A stretch of 64,000 nucleotides of DNA from Labia minor (GCA_963082975.1 OY720344.1:14929580-14993579), one strand, 5' to 3'. Shown: positions 1 through 11,882, counted from the first letter of the stretch. The notes: generated from the letters alone by a model not told the origin. Numbers and translations: made by a program.

Positions 1-1828
1 GAACTTGGGGTCCTCAATAATACATAAATATGTATTATTAGATATGTTTCTAAGTGCATGAATATTTTTTTTTTATTGGAAGAATGATAAATATATATCG
101 TAATTTATAATTATAAAATATTATTAAAATATATATTTTTAATTTTATTTCGAAATTAAATAAAAAATTTTAAAATATTTTAAATATAAAAAAAATATCT
201 TTTAAAAAAAGGCGGGAGTCAAATTTCAATATGAGTGTCATTTGTCCATATATAAATTAAAAGATAAGATAAGTTAATTAAAATATATATATAAACAAAA
301 GCAAAATTAAATAATAAAAATTTATAAAATTTTGAATTAATATTAAATTATTAGTTAATGACTAATAAGTAATTAATAAAATAAAAAAAATAAAATTATT
401 AAATGTTGCATCATTTTAATTAATAAAATAAAATAAAAGAAATTAAATTTAATCAAAGAACAATGAATAAATAAATATAAAATAATAGATAAAAAAAAAA
501 AAAAATTTTTTCCGCCGGTTTCGACCCTGCTAAGTTGACTATTCAAAACAGTGCCTTTACCCATTAGACTAATATATATTTAGTTAATTAACATGACATT
601 TTTACTCTCTTTGCAAGAATTATGTTTTTTTGTTTTTGTTTTTGTTTTTTTTGAGAGTGATTAATAAATATATATATATATTTTATTAAAAATATATATA
701 TTTTATTAAAAATAAATATTTTTAATTTTATTTCAAAATTAAATAATTAATTTTAAAATATTTTAAATATATAAAAAAATGTTAATACAATTCATTTAAA
801 AAAAAGCGGGAATCAACTAACCGTATTTTATTTTGTTAATAATTAATTAATTAAGATTAATAAATATATATATATATTATTAAAAATAAATATTTTTAAT
901 TTTATTTCGAAATTTATTTTATTTTAAAATATTTTAAATATAAAAAAAATATTAATTGAAGTAAAATTGATGACGTCACACCCATATATAATTTTCAATT
1001 AAGAAATTAATAATGAAGCTGTAAGTTTCAAGAGATGTGATCAATAAAACTCAATTTTTCTTTATAAATACTATATCTAGTGTGAATTTGAAAAAAATCG
1101 TTAGAGCGGTTTTTGAGAACCAATGGTTATAGATACATATATAGATATATAGATACAATTTTAGGTAGCATAATAAGATAAGATTTCATTTTCAATACAA
1201 TTTAATAATATAACCAGATTATAAAATAATTAATATTTTTTTATTACTTTTATAATTGTATTATGGTGAAAATATTTTGTGGTCTGTCAAAGGATTGTCT
1301 CTTAAATTATGTTAATTTTAACTTATGAGTGAGAATGGGAGCGAGTTAAGTAATAATAATAAATTTCAACTTGTAAAGATATGTCTGAATGGTATATATG
1401 GAAAATGATAAACATAAGATGTTCTTTTACTCACACAAAAATATGTATATCAGTTTATATGAATGTCTAATATATCGGGCGGGGCTAAAATGAAAAATGG
1501 GCCCTTGCTGGAGCGAGAAAACATGAAAAGTCAAGCATTGGCGTACATAAGTCAATCTCTTATATGGTTCCAACGAAATATTCGGGATTGTCTTTCTAAA
1601 TATCTAAACTTTAAAAAAATTCCATCTATATTCACTTTAATATGTCGTTAAATCTTTATAAATAAATTTCTATTTCAGTGTTACATCATATATTTTGGAC
1701 TTGTAATATATTAAAAAATAAATAAATAAATAAATAATCATTATAGTTCTCCATTTCAGTCCATCATATGTTTTATTATATATTCAGGGTATTCCTCTCC
1801 TCCCACACACACTGAATCTATATATATA
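1..1828. repeat. Gene-free AT-rich repeat tract with three related direct repeats
   Basis: No coding gene is visible. Three diverged direct copies of a segment of about 100 bp occur at roughly 121-225, 703-817 and 878-985. Each runs from an ATTTTTAATTTTATTTC core through TTTTAAAATATTTTAAATAT, and the first two end in a short GCGGGA-containing patch. The third is followed by a TGACGTCA palindrome. A related inverted segment, also next to TGACGTCA sites, lies near 10027-10110, so this is probably a dispersed repeat family. The small open frames here are chance reading frames in low-complexity DNA. Confidence 0.45.
511..575 (-). repeat. tRNA-like SINE head (decayed)
   Basis: Read on the minus strand, the segment contains an A-box-like TAGTCTAATGGGTAAAGG (554-571). 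About 30 bases further on it has a B-box-like GGGTCGAAACC (517-527). This is the spacing of a polymerase III internal promoter. The flanking stems do not make a complete tRNA cloverleaf, so a tRNA-derived SINE remnant is more likely than a functional tRNA. Confidence 0.4.
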
Positions 1829-2302
1829 CGAGGGTGGAGGAAAAGTAACCAAGAAAAACGATGTTTTTCAATTTTTTTATAGTTTTATTTTTCAAAATTC
1901 AAGATAGCTGAGACCTGTACGATGTCAGCTGAACGTGTGCGAAATATTTTGCAAAACCATTTGAATATGGAAAGCTGTGTGCAATGTGGGTGCCGCATTT
2001 CCTAACGCTAGACCAAAAATTGCTTCGAAAAACCATTTCTAACGACAATTTGGCGCTGTAGGCGTAATCCAAACGAATTTTTCCGTCGATTCATAACTGT
2101 TGATGAGACTTAAATTAAATTAAATCAAATTTAATTAATTAATTAAATAATTTATTAATTAATTAAATTAATTAAATTAATTAGAACACCGTTTTGAAAA
2201 ATGTATCAGTGTTGATGGAGATTATGTTGAAAAACAGCAAAAAAAAAAAATTGAAAATCATCGTTTTTCTTGGTCAGGTCGGAAACTTTTCAGACCACCC
2301 TC

Positions 2303-2303
<1 letters not shown>
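1829..2303 (+). mobile_element. Internally deleted mariner element (475 bp)
   Basis: The ends are inverted repeats starting CGAGGGTGG, each flanked by TA. The inner part of both ends carries a shared block ending in CCAAGAAAAACGATG. Between them are scraps of a mariner transposase: a helix-turn-helix-side piece reading KLCAMWVPHFLTLDQK, then NPNEFFRRFITVDET just before the first catalytic Asp region. The reading frame is broken and most of the catalytic domain is missing. A pure A/T run of TTAATTAA-type sequence (about 2107-2182) sits inside. It cannot make transposase but could have been moved in trans. Confidence 0.7.
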
Positions 2304-2338
<35 letters not shown>

Positions 2339-4736
2339 AATATATAGTATTTGGATTTTTTAAAGTCAAAAAACAGTTTAAAAAAGGGAAAATTAATTAA
2401 TATTTTAATTAATTAAAAACAATAGTAAAAGATTAATATCAAATTTTCAAATATATTTTTGTTTATTAATTATTATTATCTATCTTTAACACATGAAGAA
2501 TTCTAGTTATAACATCAATGCAAATTTCAATTTTTCTTTAGTATTTCAAGACATGAAAAATAAAGTGATATAACAAAATAAAAAAAAAATCGTCTATAAA
2601 CTGTGCGTTGGATATTGCTTTCTTTTCAAATTAAGGATCAGTCTCCGTATACATCTACTCGTCAGATTGAAGAAAATTAGCTATCATTATCATTAAGGAA
2701 TAACTCATTTTTTAAAGAGAAAATTGCGTTAAATCAGGTGAAAAATTTCAAGAATATAGGCTTTACATTGATTAGGAAAAATATAGTCTATAATCTTTAA
2801 TTACACTATGATCAAGTTGAGATAATAGCCTTTTCGTGTCTATAAAGCAATGCCATTATATTAAATGCATATAAAGAGCACCGGGGGCGTTAAATGGAGC
2901 CCTTTAATTTTTCACTTAGTAACAATATTTATTATATATTTGTAAAAAAGAGATAGCAAAAAAAAATTATTTTTTTTAATTAGATAAAACAAAAATTTAG
3001 ATTTAATTGTAAAATACATATATCTATATTTAATTATTAAATAAAGGCCGCTTTAGACATTTTTCACATGTAAATAGACGCGAGGGAGGGGGCAGGCTTA
3101 CAAATACTTTACACTAAAAATGATTTATAATAATATTTAGGTCACAAAGTCTATGTAGGTAATAGCTTTCTATTTATTTTGTTGAAATCAATATATGTAG
3201 TAAAAGCTTGTTTTTTTTCTACATCAATTAATTCCTACTATTAGATAACACACTTCTTTCTCCTGTACTAATTTTCAATCTTTACAAAAAATTCTTTATT
3301 ATTCATCCATTAAAGTACAAATACACTTTCTTAAACATGTATTAAATGACAATACAGTTTTTTCAAATAATAATTAATTAATTAAATTAAATTATTTTAT
3401 TTTAGTTTTGTAATGTATAATATTCTTTAAAGTTAATATTATGAATAATTATTATAATTAATAATAATAATAATAATTAATCATAATAATTTGACTACGC
3501 GAATGGTATTTAATTAAAATATAAAAAGTCTAAAAAATTGTCAAGTCCTTATCTAATCTCAATCCATACCTATATTCATAACATTATTGAGATTTCAAAT
3601 TCCTGCATCTCAACTACACTTTTAATTATTATATGTATTATAGTGTGCATAAAAGTTTGATTTATTTCAAACATATTTATATAGAAAAGTTAAAAATTTA
3701 ATTTATTTATTTTCATAACAAATCTTGATTTGAATACTCATTTTATACAAAATAAAAATATTAAATAAAAAAATGTATAAAATATGAATTAAAAATTAAA
3801 GTCTTTTTAATAAAAAAATTTAATTCTGTTTAAAATGTAATAGCCTATGTATCATTGACTAATAATTCTGTTTTGAATCGAAATTTGTATTAAAAATAAA
3901 TTCTTTCAAAAATATTATGCAAAAAGTAAAAGATGTTCCAATGGCTGATAATTAATGTCCAATAACCTGTCTTATAGTAGAGTACAAATTATTTTCTACA
4001 CTCATTACAAATAAGATTTACAACCATTGCGTGACAAACTATATATTATAAAAGGATTAGGACGTAAATCACTAGGATAAAAAGTCTGAGAGATAAACTA
4101 ATCCTTAATCAATATATCTTTTATGAGTTGAATGTATTAATACAATGAAATAAATGGAAAATTGATTTTTATTTAAAAAAATCTATTATTTTTATTAATA
4201 ATTTTTAATGTAAGACTATCTTTGGAGAGTATCAATGCATCATTCATTGCTGTTTAAATCACTTTGGTATTAGATTTTTCTTTCTCTCTCTCTCTCTCCC
4301 TCTTTTAGTCTTCAATAGGCTATTCATCTTATTGAAATATGGTATAAGAAGAAACTATGATCGATATTGGGAATAAATATCTATAGCTTTTAAATTAGAT
4401 TTAATATTTTCTAATTTTGACTATTTTGACATTTTAAAATTGATTGTCTTCATTATGAATTTAAAAAAAATATTTCCTCTACACTTTACATTTATTATCT
4501 TAATGACTGTAAACTATTGTTTAACTTTCATGATCAATATGATTAAGAGAACATTTTTGGATTGCAAATTTGAAATTAAAGTTAGATTTTTGTGAAATTT
4601 ATTTCTTATTATTTTAATATTGCATATATATATTATTCTAAGTTTATTTAAAAGGGTTTTAATTCAAATTTAGTTTGTTTAGTATATCTATAAAATACGA
4701 GTATTACCTATATTAAAAATACCTTATACTCATATA
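2304..4736. other. Gene-free AT-rich stretch
   Basis: The stretch opens with a (TA)n microsatellite (about 2304-2335) and has a (CT)n run near 4281-4298. I see no coding exon, RNA gene or inverted repeat that stands out from the AT-rich background. Confidence 0.4.
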
Positions 4737-5318
4737 CAGGGGTTGGACAAAAATATGGAAACACCTTTAAAAAAACATGTTTCTTTGCTTAAGCACGGCC
4801 AGCAATTCCCTGTTTATGAAGCTCCCTTCTAATTGTTTTGGTACTCACAGGGTTCGGTAACACAACATTCATTTCAGCAGTAACTTGGTGTGGTCTTCTT
4901 ATTTTTCGTCACAATTGCCCTTAATGATCGTCTGTCACGATCACTCAGGACACACTTTCGTCCGCACTGTGTTTTAGCAGATGATGTTTTTCCGCTTTTC
5001 AAATATGCGGAATAAATCTTCGATACAGTACCTCTTGATACACTAAACACCTCGGCTACCTTGCTTACGGAAGCATCTACCACACGTGCTCCAACAATTT
5101 GCCCACGTTCGAAGTCTGTTAACTCTGACATAATGCAATGACAACCTCACATAACAGTACTCCGACAACAACTGAACTGTTTAGCACATTTACGAAATTG
5201 TATAGGTGGCGTCAGTAGTCAAAAACGCCAGCGGCACCTACATATTTCATTAAAATCATTCTTTCTTTTCAAACATGCATTTCACAAGGTGTGTTTCCAT
5301 ATTTTTGTCCAACCCCTG
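4737..5318 (-). mobile_element. Deleted Tc1-like element (582 bp)
   Basis: Terminal inverted repeats of about 28 bp begin CAGGGGTTGGACAAAAATAT on both sides. They are bordered by TA target duplications (4735-4736 and 5319-5320). Inside is only the 5' part of a Tc1-type transposase on the minus strand. The DDE catalytic part is missing, so the copy is non-autonomous. The near-identical ends suggest it moved fairly recently compared with the other elements in the window. Confidence 0.85.
4874..5131 (-). pseudogene. Tc1-type transposase, N-terminal fragment
   Basis: An 85-codon open frame begins at an ATG and reads MSELTDFERGQIVGARVVDA and onward. It includes a helix-turn-helix of the paired-like type seen at the N-terminus of Tc1 transposases (SVSKVAEVFSVSRGTVSKIY) and a second basic segment around GRKCVLSDRDRR. 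After about codon 82 the frame is shifted. Transposase-like sequence continues in another frame (containing NPVSTKTIRREL) up to a stop near 4795, directly before the terminal repeat. The DDE catalytic domain is absent. At most a DNA-binding peptide could be made. Confidence 0.8.
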
Positions 5319-5320
5319 TA

Positions 5321-6140
5321 TGTATTTGAATGTTATTGTACCAAATTTTGTCAATTTGTAAATTTATAAGGATCCTATAAAATTTAATTAAGTTATTATT
5401 TGATTATTTTATTACTATATTTTTATTAATTGTATATAATAAGTTATTATATTAATTAGTAAAAATATAATATTATTTACGATTGGAAAAATATATTTAA
5501 TTACTTATTTATAACATAAAGAATCTTAGAGAAAAAAAAATAATATTTTTTATGTATGCGAAAATATTTGTATGCAAAAATATTTGTATGCAAATTTGCT
5601 TATTATAAATAATATAATAAGAAATTTATTGTCAGAGACATTTTTTGGGGCTTGATAAATAGCCAATAAATTACTTAATAAAATATATTATAAAGTTGTG
5701 TGTATATTATATTATGATGTTTTTTTTAAATGTCTTTCGAACTTGAATATGCTTTAAAGATATTAAGAAATTAATAAATTCAATGTTTCCAAAATTTATA
5801 ATGCCTAATATGAAAATAAATAATAAATCATATAATAGTGAATATATTCAATTATATATACTGTATTTATATGTCTATTTCTTTACATTTCTAAAATTAT
5901 ATCCTATGGTTTGTTAAATTCAAAAGTAGAAATTTTACATATATTTTATTTTTAAAAGGTAAACATTATAAAAAAATATAAAATGAAATATGTATTATAA
6001 AACATTTTTGAATTTTTGAATTTATAATTATTTTAAATTGTCTAACTTTAGAAATATTACATATCGTATCATATCATAGTATCTTGTTTTTTTTTTCTTG
6101 AATATGTTTCGCGATCACCAAAGAAAATTTTGAAAAAATT
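5321..6140. other. Gene-free AT-rich stretch
   Basis: No gene is seen. The only local structure is a short 16-bp direct repeat (ATATTTGTATGCAAAA-type) at about 5557-5597. Confidence 0.35.
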
Positions 6141-6141
6141 T

Positions 6142-6385
6142 TGTTCAAAAGCTTAGTCCAAAAAACTGTTGAGCTTTTTTTTTGAGGTAAATTGAAATAA
6201 TTTTGGAAAAAAGTACGAAGTGTTCAAAAGCTTAGTCCAGAAAACGGTTGAGCTTTTTTTAGAGGTAAATTGAAAAATTTAAGGGCTATGATGGACCAAA
6301 AAACGCCAATGATCGACCACAAAGCGGTTGGCGATCCACCGAAAGAGGCTTCGCGATCGACCTGTTGGCCGTACCTGGAATATAT
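6142..6385. mobile_element. Direct repeat plus possible hAT-type element end
   Basis: Two copies of a roughly 55-bp unit starting TGTTCAAAAGCTTAGTCCA lie at 6142-6197 and 6221-6275. They are followed by GC-richer sequence (about 6290-6385) with the repeated theme GATCGACC / GGCGATCCACC and the motif TGTTGGCCGTACCTG. Read on the minus strand, its start CAGGTACGGCCAAC resembles the CAG-GGGTGGCCAACC-like ends of some hAT elements. No partner end or transposase was found, so the family assignment is tentative. Confidence 0.3.
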
Positions 6386-6782
6386 GACGTAACGAACATA
6401 AATAGCACAACTTTTTCCAATTTATTTTACTTTTATATCACTCTCCTTAAAATAACAAATGAAATTTTCCGGAAAATCTTGTTTGCCACGGAGACCATCT
6501 AGTAATGCCTCTTTGCCCTCTCCTTATGCCACTGAGGTTTATATATAGTATAATAAAAATGAATGTTTTCTAATTAAAATATGTCTACCATTATTTGTTT
6601 TAGCATATAATTATAAGATATGTTAATTCATATTTTTTAAAATCAAACTAAATATATTTATATATATTAGGGACCAAAATGTAAAGTAAAAATACAATAC
6701 ACTTAATTGATCATTTAAATAGATAAAATGTTAAAAATTCTTTTCAAAAAGAAATATTTATTTTTTTCTAAAGTATATTTAT

Positions 6783-7251
6783 CTCGTAGGCAAATGGCAA
6801 TTTTAGGAAAATAGCATTTGCCTGGCCAAATAGCTACAACTATTATTTCATTTCAATTTGACTAGGAAATTAGCTCAGAATATATTGGACATTTATTGGA
6901 CCGATGACAAATGAACAGAAACAATACCCAAATATTATTTATTTTCAAAATATCTTTTAATCAATAAAACAAATTAATAAGGAAACGAATATTTTTAAAA
7001 AAAGATATAAACAAAATAATTTAATAAATAATTAAAGTAAATTATCTGCCATTGTTGCTCTGCCAAATTATTGAGGCACCTTGCTCTAAAGTTATGGCAA
7101 GATGAAGTTAGGTAACTATACAATAAAGAATAAAAAAAATTTTGAATAATATCGTAATTGGCGACTGTAATGGATAAAGCTATAAAGATTTAGCCAAATG
7201 GCTTTTATCTAGGCAAATGCTATTTTCCTAAAATTGCCATTTGCCTACGAG
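6783..7251. mobile_element. MITE with perfect 41-bp terminal inverted repeats (469 bp)
   Basis: Positions 6783-6823 (beginning CTCGTAGGCAAATGGC) are an exact reverse complement of 7211-7251. Sequence just inside the ends is also partly inverted (GCCAAATAGC versus TAGCCAAATGGC). The interior is AT-rich and non-coding. I could not define a target-site duplication, so the superfamily is open. Perfect ends argue for recent activity or gene conversion. Confidence 0.75.
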
Positions 7252-7264
7252 TGGTATTCAAGGT

Positions 7265-8280
7265 ACTATTTACGCTAATCGAATAATATATAAAATGATT
7301 CAGTACTTGATTATAAATAATTATATTTTAATAATTTTTAAATATCTATTAGTGGTTTCTTTTTTTAGTCCAAGTATTAATATGAATTTTTCGACTAATT
7401 TCTGTCTAAATTAAATATTTAGGCTATGATATTGAATTATATATCAATTTATACAATATTTGATTATATATAATTATTTATTAATCATTTCTATATATAT
7501 TTTATAATTTTCGTTTTATAGGGCTTAATCAAAGTATTAATATAATTTTTGGGCCATTTTCTAACTATATTAAATAATTACAATATATATATTGTAGAAT
7601 AATATATCTATTTATTCAATTTCTGATTATATATAATTATATAATAATCATATTTATATATTTTTCGTTTTTATGCTTTAGTCAAAATAATAATATAATT
7701 TTTTCAGCCAAATTCTAACTATAAAAAATTAATTCGCTATGACATGTACCAATTTATTTAATTTTTTATTATCAATATTCTAAGTCAAAGTATTAATACA
7801 ATTTTTTGGTCGATTTATTACTAAATGAAATATTTACACTATGTTATCAAAGTATACATCAATTTATTTAATTTTTAATTATATATAATTTAATAATCTT
7901 GTTTCATTTATATTTTATTATTTTTTATTTCTTTTTTTAATTAATTATCAATCATTAATATGAATTTTTCGACTAATTTCTTTCTAAATTAAATATTTAC
8001 GCTATGATATTGAATTATATATCAATTTTTCAGTTTTTGGATTATATATACTTATATATTAATCATTTTTATATATCTTTTATATATTTTTTGTTTTATA
8101 TGTTTTAGTTAAAGTTAATATATTTTTTCGGCCTATTTCTAATTATATGAAATGTTTATATCGATTTATTTAATTTTTGATTTTATTCATTTATATATTT
8201 ATTTTTTTATTTATCTTTTATAATTTTCGTATTATTGTTCTTCAAAGTATTAATATGAAATTTTTGATTGTGACATACCT
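7265..8280 (+). repeat. Diverged AT-rich tandem satellite, about seven monomers
   Basis: A unit of about 103-163 bp recurs in tandem. Each begins with a GTC(A)AAGTATTAATAT-like motif, continues TTTTTCGACTAATTTCT, TTAAATATTTACGCTATGATAT and ATCAATTTATT, then ends in a TTTTATAATTTTCGTTTTAT-like run. Unit starts fall near 7367, 7527, 7681, 7783, 7945, 8108 and 8243, with a partial unit before 7367. The copies are strongly diverged, so the array is old. It begins directly after the 469-bp MITE. An apparent small open frame in this stretch is not a gene. Confidence 0.65.
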
Positions 8281-9018
8281 ACACACTTTCCTACACATCA
8301 ACTCTTGGTCACAAAGAATAAACCCCAGAATCCTACTAAAACCCAGAATCCCAAAAAAATTCCCTCCTAAATAGACTTGTGAAAATGGCGCCGAAATGGA
8401 CCCCGAAACGTCAAAATCCAAATCTCACAATTAAACCTGAAAAAAACCTGGAAATAATTTCTCATAATATATATATATATATACATAAAAAAAAATTCAT
8501 GAATAAAATTTGATTTAAAGAGCTGTGATGTTTCGGTTTCTCCTAGGAGTTAGGACATTGCCTATTGAAAATAATTTCATTGAATATAGACTAGGTTTTT
8601 CTTTATATATAGCCTTTTCCTAGTTAGTAAATTAAAATTATTTAAAAAACAAAATTATTTCAATATTATGTAGAATTGTAAGGAGGACCGTTTCAAGTTG
8701 GGGTCACTTTGTAGACGATCCTCTTACGTTGTGTGCCAATTTATAAGGGGATCTAAGTATGGGGCACTTGTAATGACCCACGATGACCGTGAATTGTTAA
8801 TTATGTTAAGTTAATGATGGGCGCCAACTTTGGATATCCCAAAGTATAAAATAGTGTTGAAAAATTAAGGGAAAAGGGAAAACAATAATAATGTTCACAT
8901 TAATTCACTTTAATTAAATAAAATAAAAAAAATTAACAAATAAAGTATACAAATTTTAAATAGAAAAAAATAAGAAAATGTAATTCACTATGATCACTGG
9001 AATTAGCAGAAATAATTA
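8281..9018. other. Gene-free stretch with an unassigned GC-richer block
   Basis: No coding exon is seen. Around 8684-8870 the composition rises, with motifs such as GGGGTCACTTTG, TAATGACCCACGATGACCGTG and GATGGGCGCCAACTTTGG. This could be an old retroelement end, but no paired long terminal repeat was found. The block continues into the hairpin-bearing tandem repeat at 9019. Confidence 0.3.
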
Positions 9019-9203
9019 TCACAGGGTGTGATGATAAGGATTATACACAAATAATTATATCACGGGACGTGATAAGTATAGGTTATATCAGGATGATATC
9101 ACTTGTTCGACTGTATCACAGGGTGTGATGATAAAAAAATGATTATATACGAAATAATTATATCACGGGACGTGATAAATACCAGGTCATATCGGGATGA
9201 TAT
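9019..9203. repeat. Tandem 97-bp repeat, each unit with three tiny GGR-loop hairpins
   Basis: Two tandem units start at 9019 and 9116. Each carries three palindromes of the form stem, three-base GGR loop, stem: TCACA-GGG-TGTGA (9019-9031, 9116-9128), TATCACG-GGA-CGTGATA (9058-9074, 9161-9177) and ATATCA-GGA-TGATAT (9085-9099; 9189-9203, where the second copy has ATATCG). The same TATCA/TGATA theme in three spacings twice over is unlikely to be chance. It would fit subterminal protein-binding sites of a transposon or a structured RNA. No coding region is linked to it. Confidence 0.7.
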
Positions 9204-9611
9204 CACTAGTTCAACTGTCCATTCTCCACTCTAAAAATATTAAAACTTGGAGGGATGGATCCTCCCCTTATGTGAAATATAATATCTATATATATATATT
9301 ACATTTTAAGAATAATGCGACGAAATAACTTTGTTAATAAAAAAAAGGGAATAGAAAAACAAAATTAACTAAAAAAATAGACAACCAAAATAAAATGTAT
9401 AATAAAAAAAAATAAATAAAAATATAAATACTTTGTCCGTTACAGAATGTAAATAATGAAATTCGCTGAAAAAAATAAAAATGTAAATGTATACTAAATA
9501 GGACCATCAGTCACCAATTGATTGTAAAAATTGTTGTAAAACCTTTTTGTTATGTTATCGGATTAAAAAAAAAATTTATGTATCACAAATTGGCTAATAA
9601 ACATACTTTTT

Positions 9612-9966
9612 TACCGACCGACGATAGTAAGGGAGGTATTGTTTTCACACCAAATTTCACATGTGGAGATTTTTACATATCTCCACGAATCATGCATTTT
9701 CTAAACAGAAAAAAGTATTTTTAGCATGATGTCTGTCCGTCCGTCCGTCCGTCTGTCCGTATAGATGTGTACAGCCTGAACGGCTGAACCGATTTTGATG
9801 AAATTTGGTATATTTACTTAATGCATCAGTGGGATGAATTGATCAACTTTTGGTGCAAATCCGGAAATCGGAAGTGGTAGTATTAGCGATCGACGATAGG
9901 AAGGAAAGGGTTATTTTCACACCAAATTTCACATGAGGAGATTTTTTACATATTATCACGAATGTA
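9612..9966 (+). repeat. Interspersed repeat with internal direct repeats and TCCG microsatellite
   Basis: A segment of about 80 bp at 9612-9693 recurs at 9886-9966 in the same orientation (shared core TTTTCACACCAAATTTCACA, followed by a GGAGATTTTTACATAT-like run). Between them is a short TCCG/TCTG microsatellite (about 9731-9760) and the sequence GGCTGAACCGATTTTGATGA. Sequences like the latter are common in dispersed repeats of arthropod genomes. No open frame is convincing. Confidence 0.5.
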
Positions 9967-10079
9967 TTGATTTTATCCTCGGGAAAAATCATCTTCATTA
10001 GTTTTTTTCTTAATTTAAAATTATATGACGTCATCCAGCCATTCATGACGTCATAGCCTGTTTTTACATATATATTATA

Positions 10080-11099
10080 AATAAAATAAAATTAAAAATA
10101 TTTATGTCCTATCCATATCTGTTTTTTATTACATTAATAGATATATTAAAATTATTTGAAATTGTTTCTGTAGCTGGAAATTAATTTATTTCAAACTGTC
10201 GGTCGGTTCAGACCTGGCCACAGGTCAACTTATTTTAACTAAACTAAACTAAAAATAATTTCATTGATTTATTTAACTTCTAAAATAAACTATTAAAAAA
10301 AAAATTGTATTTTTTAATAAAACTGAAATGACTTACACAACTAATTTAGAAATAATTAAGAGGCTTGTTGCCCTTTCAATCCAATTCATTCAATTACGAT
10401 GGGAAACTTGAATTGCATGAGATGGAAAGGATTTCTTCCATAAACGTAAAAATCACGTAGCATTCCAATCACACACAATTATGATAAAATATGATTCAAA
10501 TGCTTCACCAATGAAGGAGATTATTCATCCTTTATTGTAACGAGTAAGAATAAATTACATGAAATATTAATTGTTTTAATTTTATTAAGAAATCATATTA
10601 CATCTATGATTATAAAATTTAATTTAAAATTTGTGATCATGTTAATTTCTCATAACAGTCCAATCCTGTAAAGTAATAATTGGTTTGGGAGATTCTCATT
10701 CTCTGATTTTCCAAACCCTTCAAAATATTTCGATGTTTATTTATTAGTACATAAATTTGTTTCACTAATTAATATATATATATATATATTCTCCTTTTAT
10801 TATTTTTCTTCCTTACGAAATATTTAAATCATGTTATTTTGAATAATAATGAAGTAGAAATATTATGATTGTGAATGGATGATAGTACCTATTTGCAGTA
10901 TGATTATTTATTGAATTAAATTTTGCTGTTCGTTATTTATTTGATAATCATAAATTGTTAGAGAAAATAGCCTAAAGATCAAGAAACAACTCGTCTAATA
11001 TCATGAAATTAAATTATCAAAAATCGTTAAGGAATTTATGATTTTAATCGATAGTGGATGATATTTTATCTCTTGAGAGAGAGAAGATGAAGAGTTAGG
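10080..11099. other. Gene-free AT-rich stretch
   Basis: I see no exon, RNA gene or transposon end here. The background is AT-rich with short (TA)n runs, for example near 10771-10790. Confidence 0.35.
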
Positions 11100-11345
11100 A
11101 GCGGCGAAAGAGAGAAGAGAACGTGCAACGCCTTTTATTTACGAGCAGCTGATGGCAATCGCATTAGAGGAGGGCAGCATTTGTGCTGGCCGTCGATCCG
11201 TCCTCCGGCCTGGTATCCGTCCGTCTGTCTTTGTATCCGGCATGGAGGCGACACGACGCACCTCCTGCACAATCGACGTCCAACCTCGGAGAGCAATTTA
11301 TTGCAGACATGCTTGGTAATGAAAAGCCATTTTAACCTTCAACCG
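11100..11345. promoter_or_regulatory. GC-richer island, candidate regulatory element
   Basis: In a background of mostly A and T, this stretch is clearly GC- and CpG-richer (for example AGGAGCGGCGAAAG and GGCCGTCGATCCGTCCTCCG). It contains an E-box CAGCTG and a small CAGCA-TTTG-TGCTG hairpin (11176-11189). An open frame across it shows no recognisable domain, so I do not call it coding. It may be a promoter, enhancer or noncoding first exon of a gene outside the recognised set. Confidence 0.3.
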
Positions 11346-11817
11346 AAGCCGTTTTACCGGGGATATCATTTTCATAATACAACTCTAAATCATAGAAGAA
11401 GAAATCAGAATCTTTCTTATTATTTAAATTCAATTGGAATCGTTAAATTTAATGATCATTGTTACAGTGGAAAAGAAAAATTGTTAAATTTAATTTAAGA
11501 AATTCGAAGATAAATCATTGTATACCCACAACATGAACAAACGTTTCTTTGAATATTTTATAAAAAAGAAAAATGAATATCATTTTTGGTTTATAAAATT
11601 TGTTAAGGAATCCATTTATATTTATAATATTTGTATTAATGATTGGTATTTTATACAATAACATTCATAAAATTTACCAATTGTAAATTTTTTATTAAAT
11701 TAGCTGGAATATCTCGCAATTTTGAATTGGATTAATTAACATATATTATATTTAAATTAAATTTAATTAATTATAAATTATAAATTAAAATTAATAAATA
11801 ATATTTATTAAACCAGT

Positions 11818-11882
11818 GCATGTTTGGCTCTTTGTTGATGGCACCACGTCACGTGTTGGCGCGTGAGATTTGCAGTGTTAAA
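11818..11882. promoter_or_regulatory. Cluster of E-box and E2F-like motifs
   Basis: A short GC-richer patch contains ACCACGTCACGTGTTGGCGC, which includes a CACGTG E-box, a half CRE (ACGTCA) and a TTGGCGC E2F-like motif. No adjacent transcript was recognised, so function is a guess. Confidence 0.2.

Noticed and set aside
8684-8870. Possible long terminal repeat with GGGCGCCAAC resembling a primer-binding region
   Set aside because: No second copy of the block is found in the window and no gag-pol sequence is present, so an LTR element cannot be supported.
9731-9760. Short TCCG/TCTG repeats considered as a CRISPR-like or regulatory array
   Set aside because: It is a simple microsatellite inside a dispersed repeat; there are no spacers, and the genome is eukaryotic.
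11181-11498. 105-codon frame through the GC-rich island
   Set aside because: No recognisable domain, Cys/His pattern not consistent with a zinc finger, and the second half reads into AT-rich sequence. Kept only as a candidate regulatory island.
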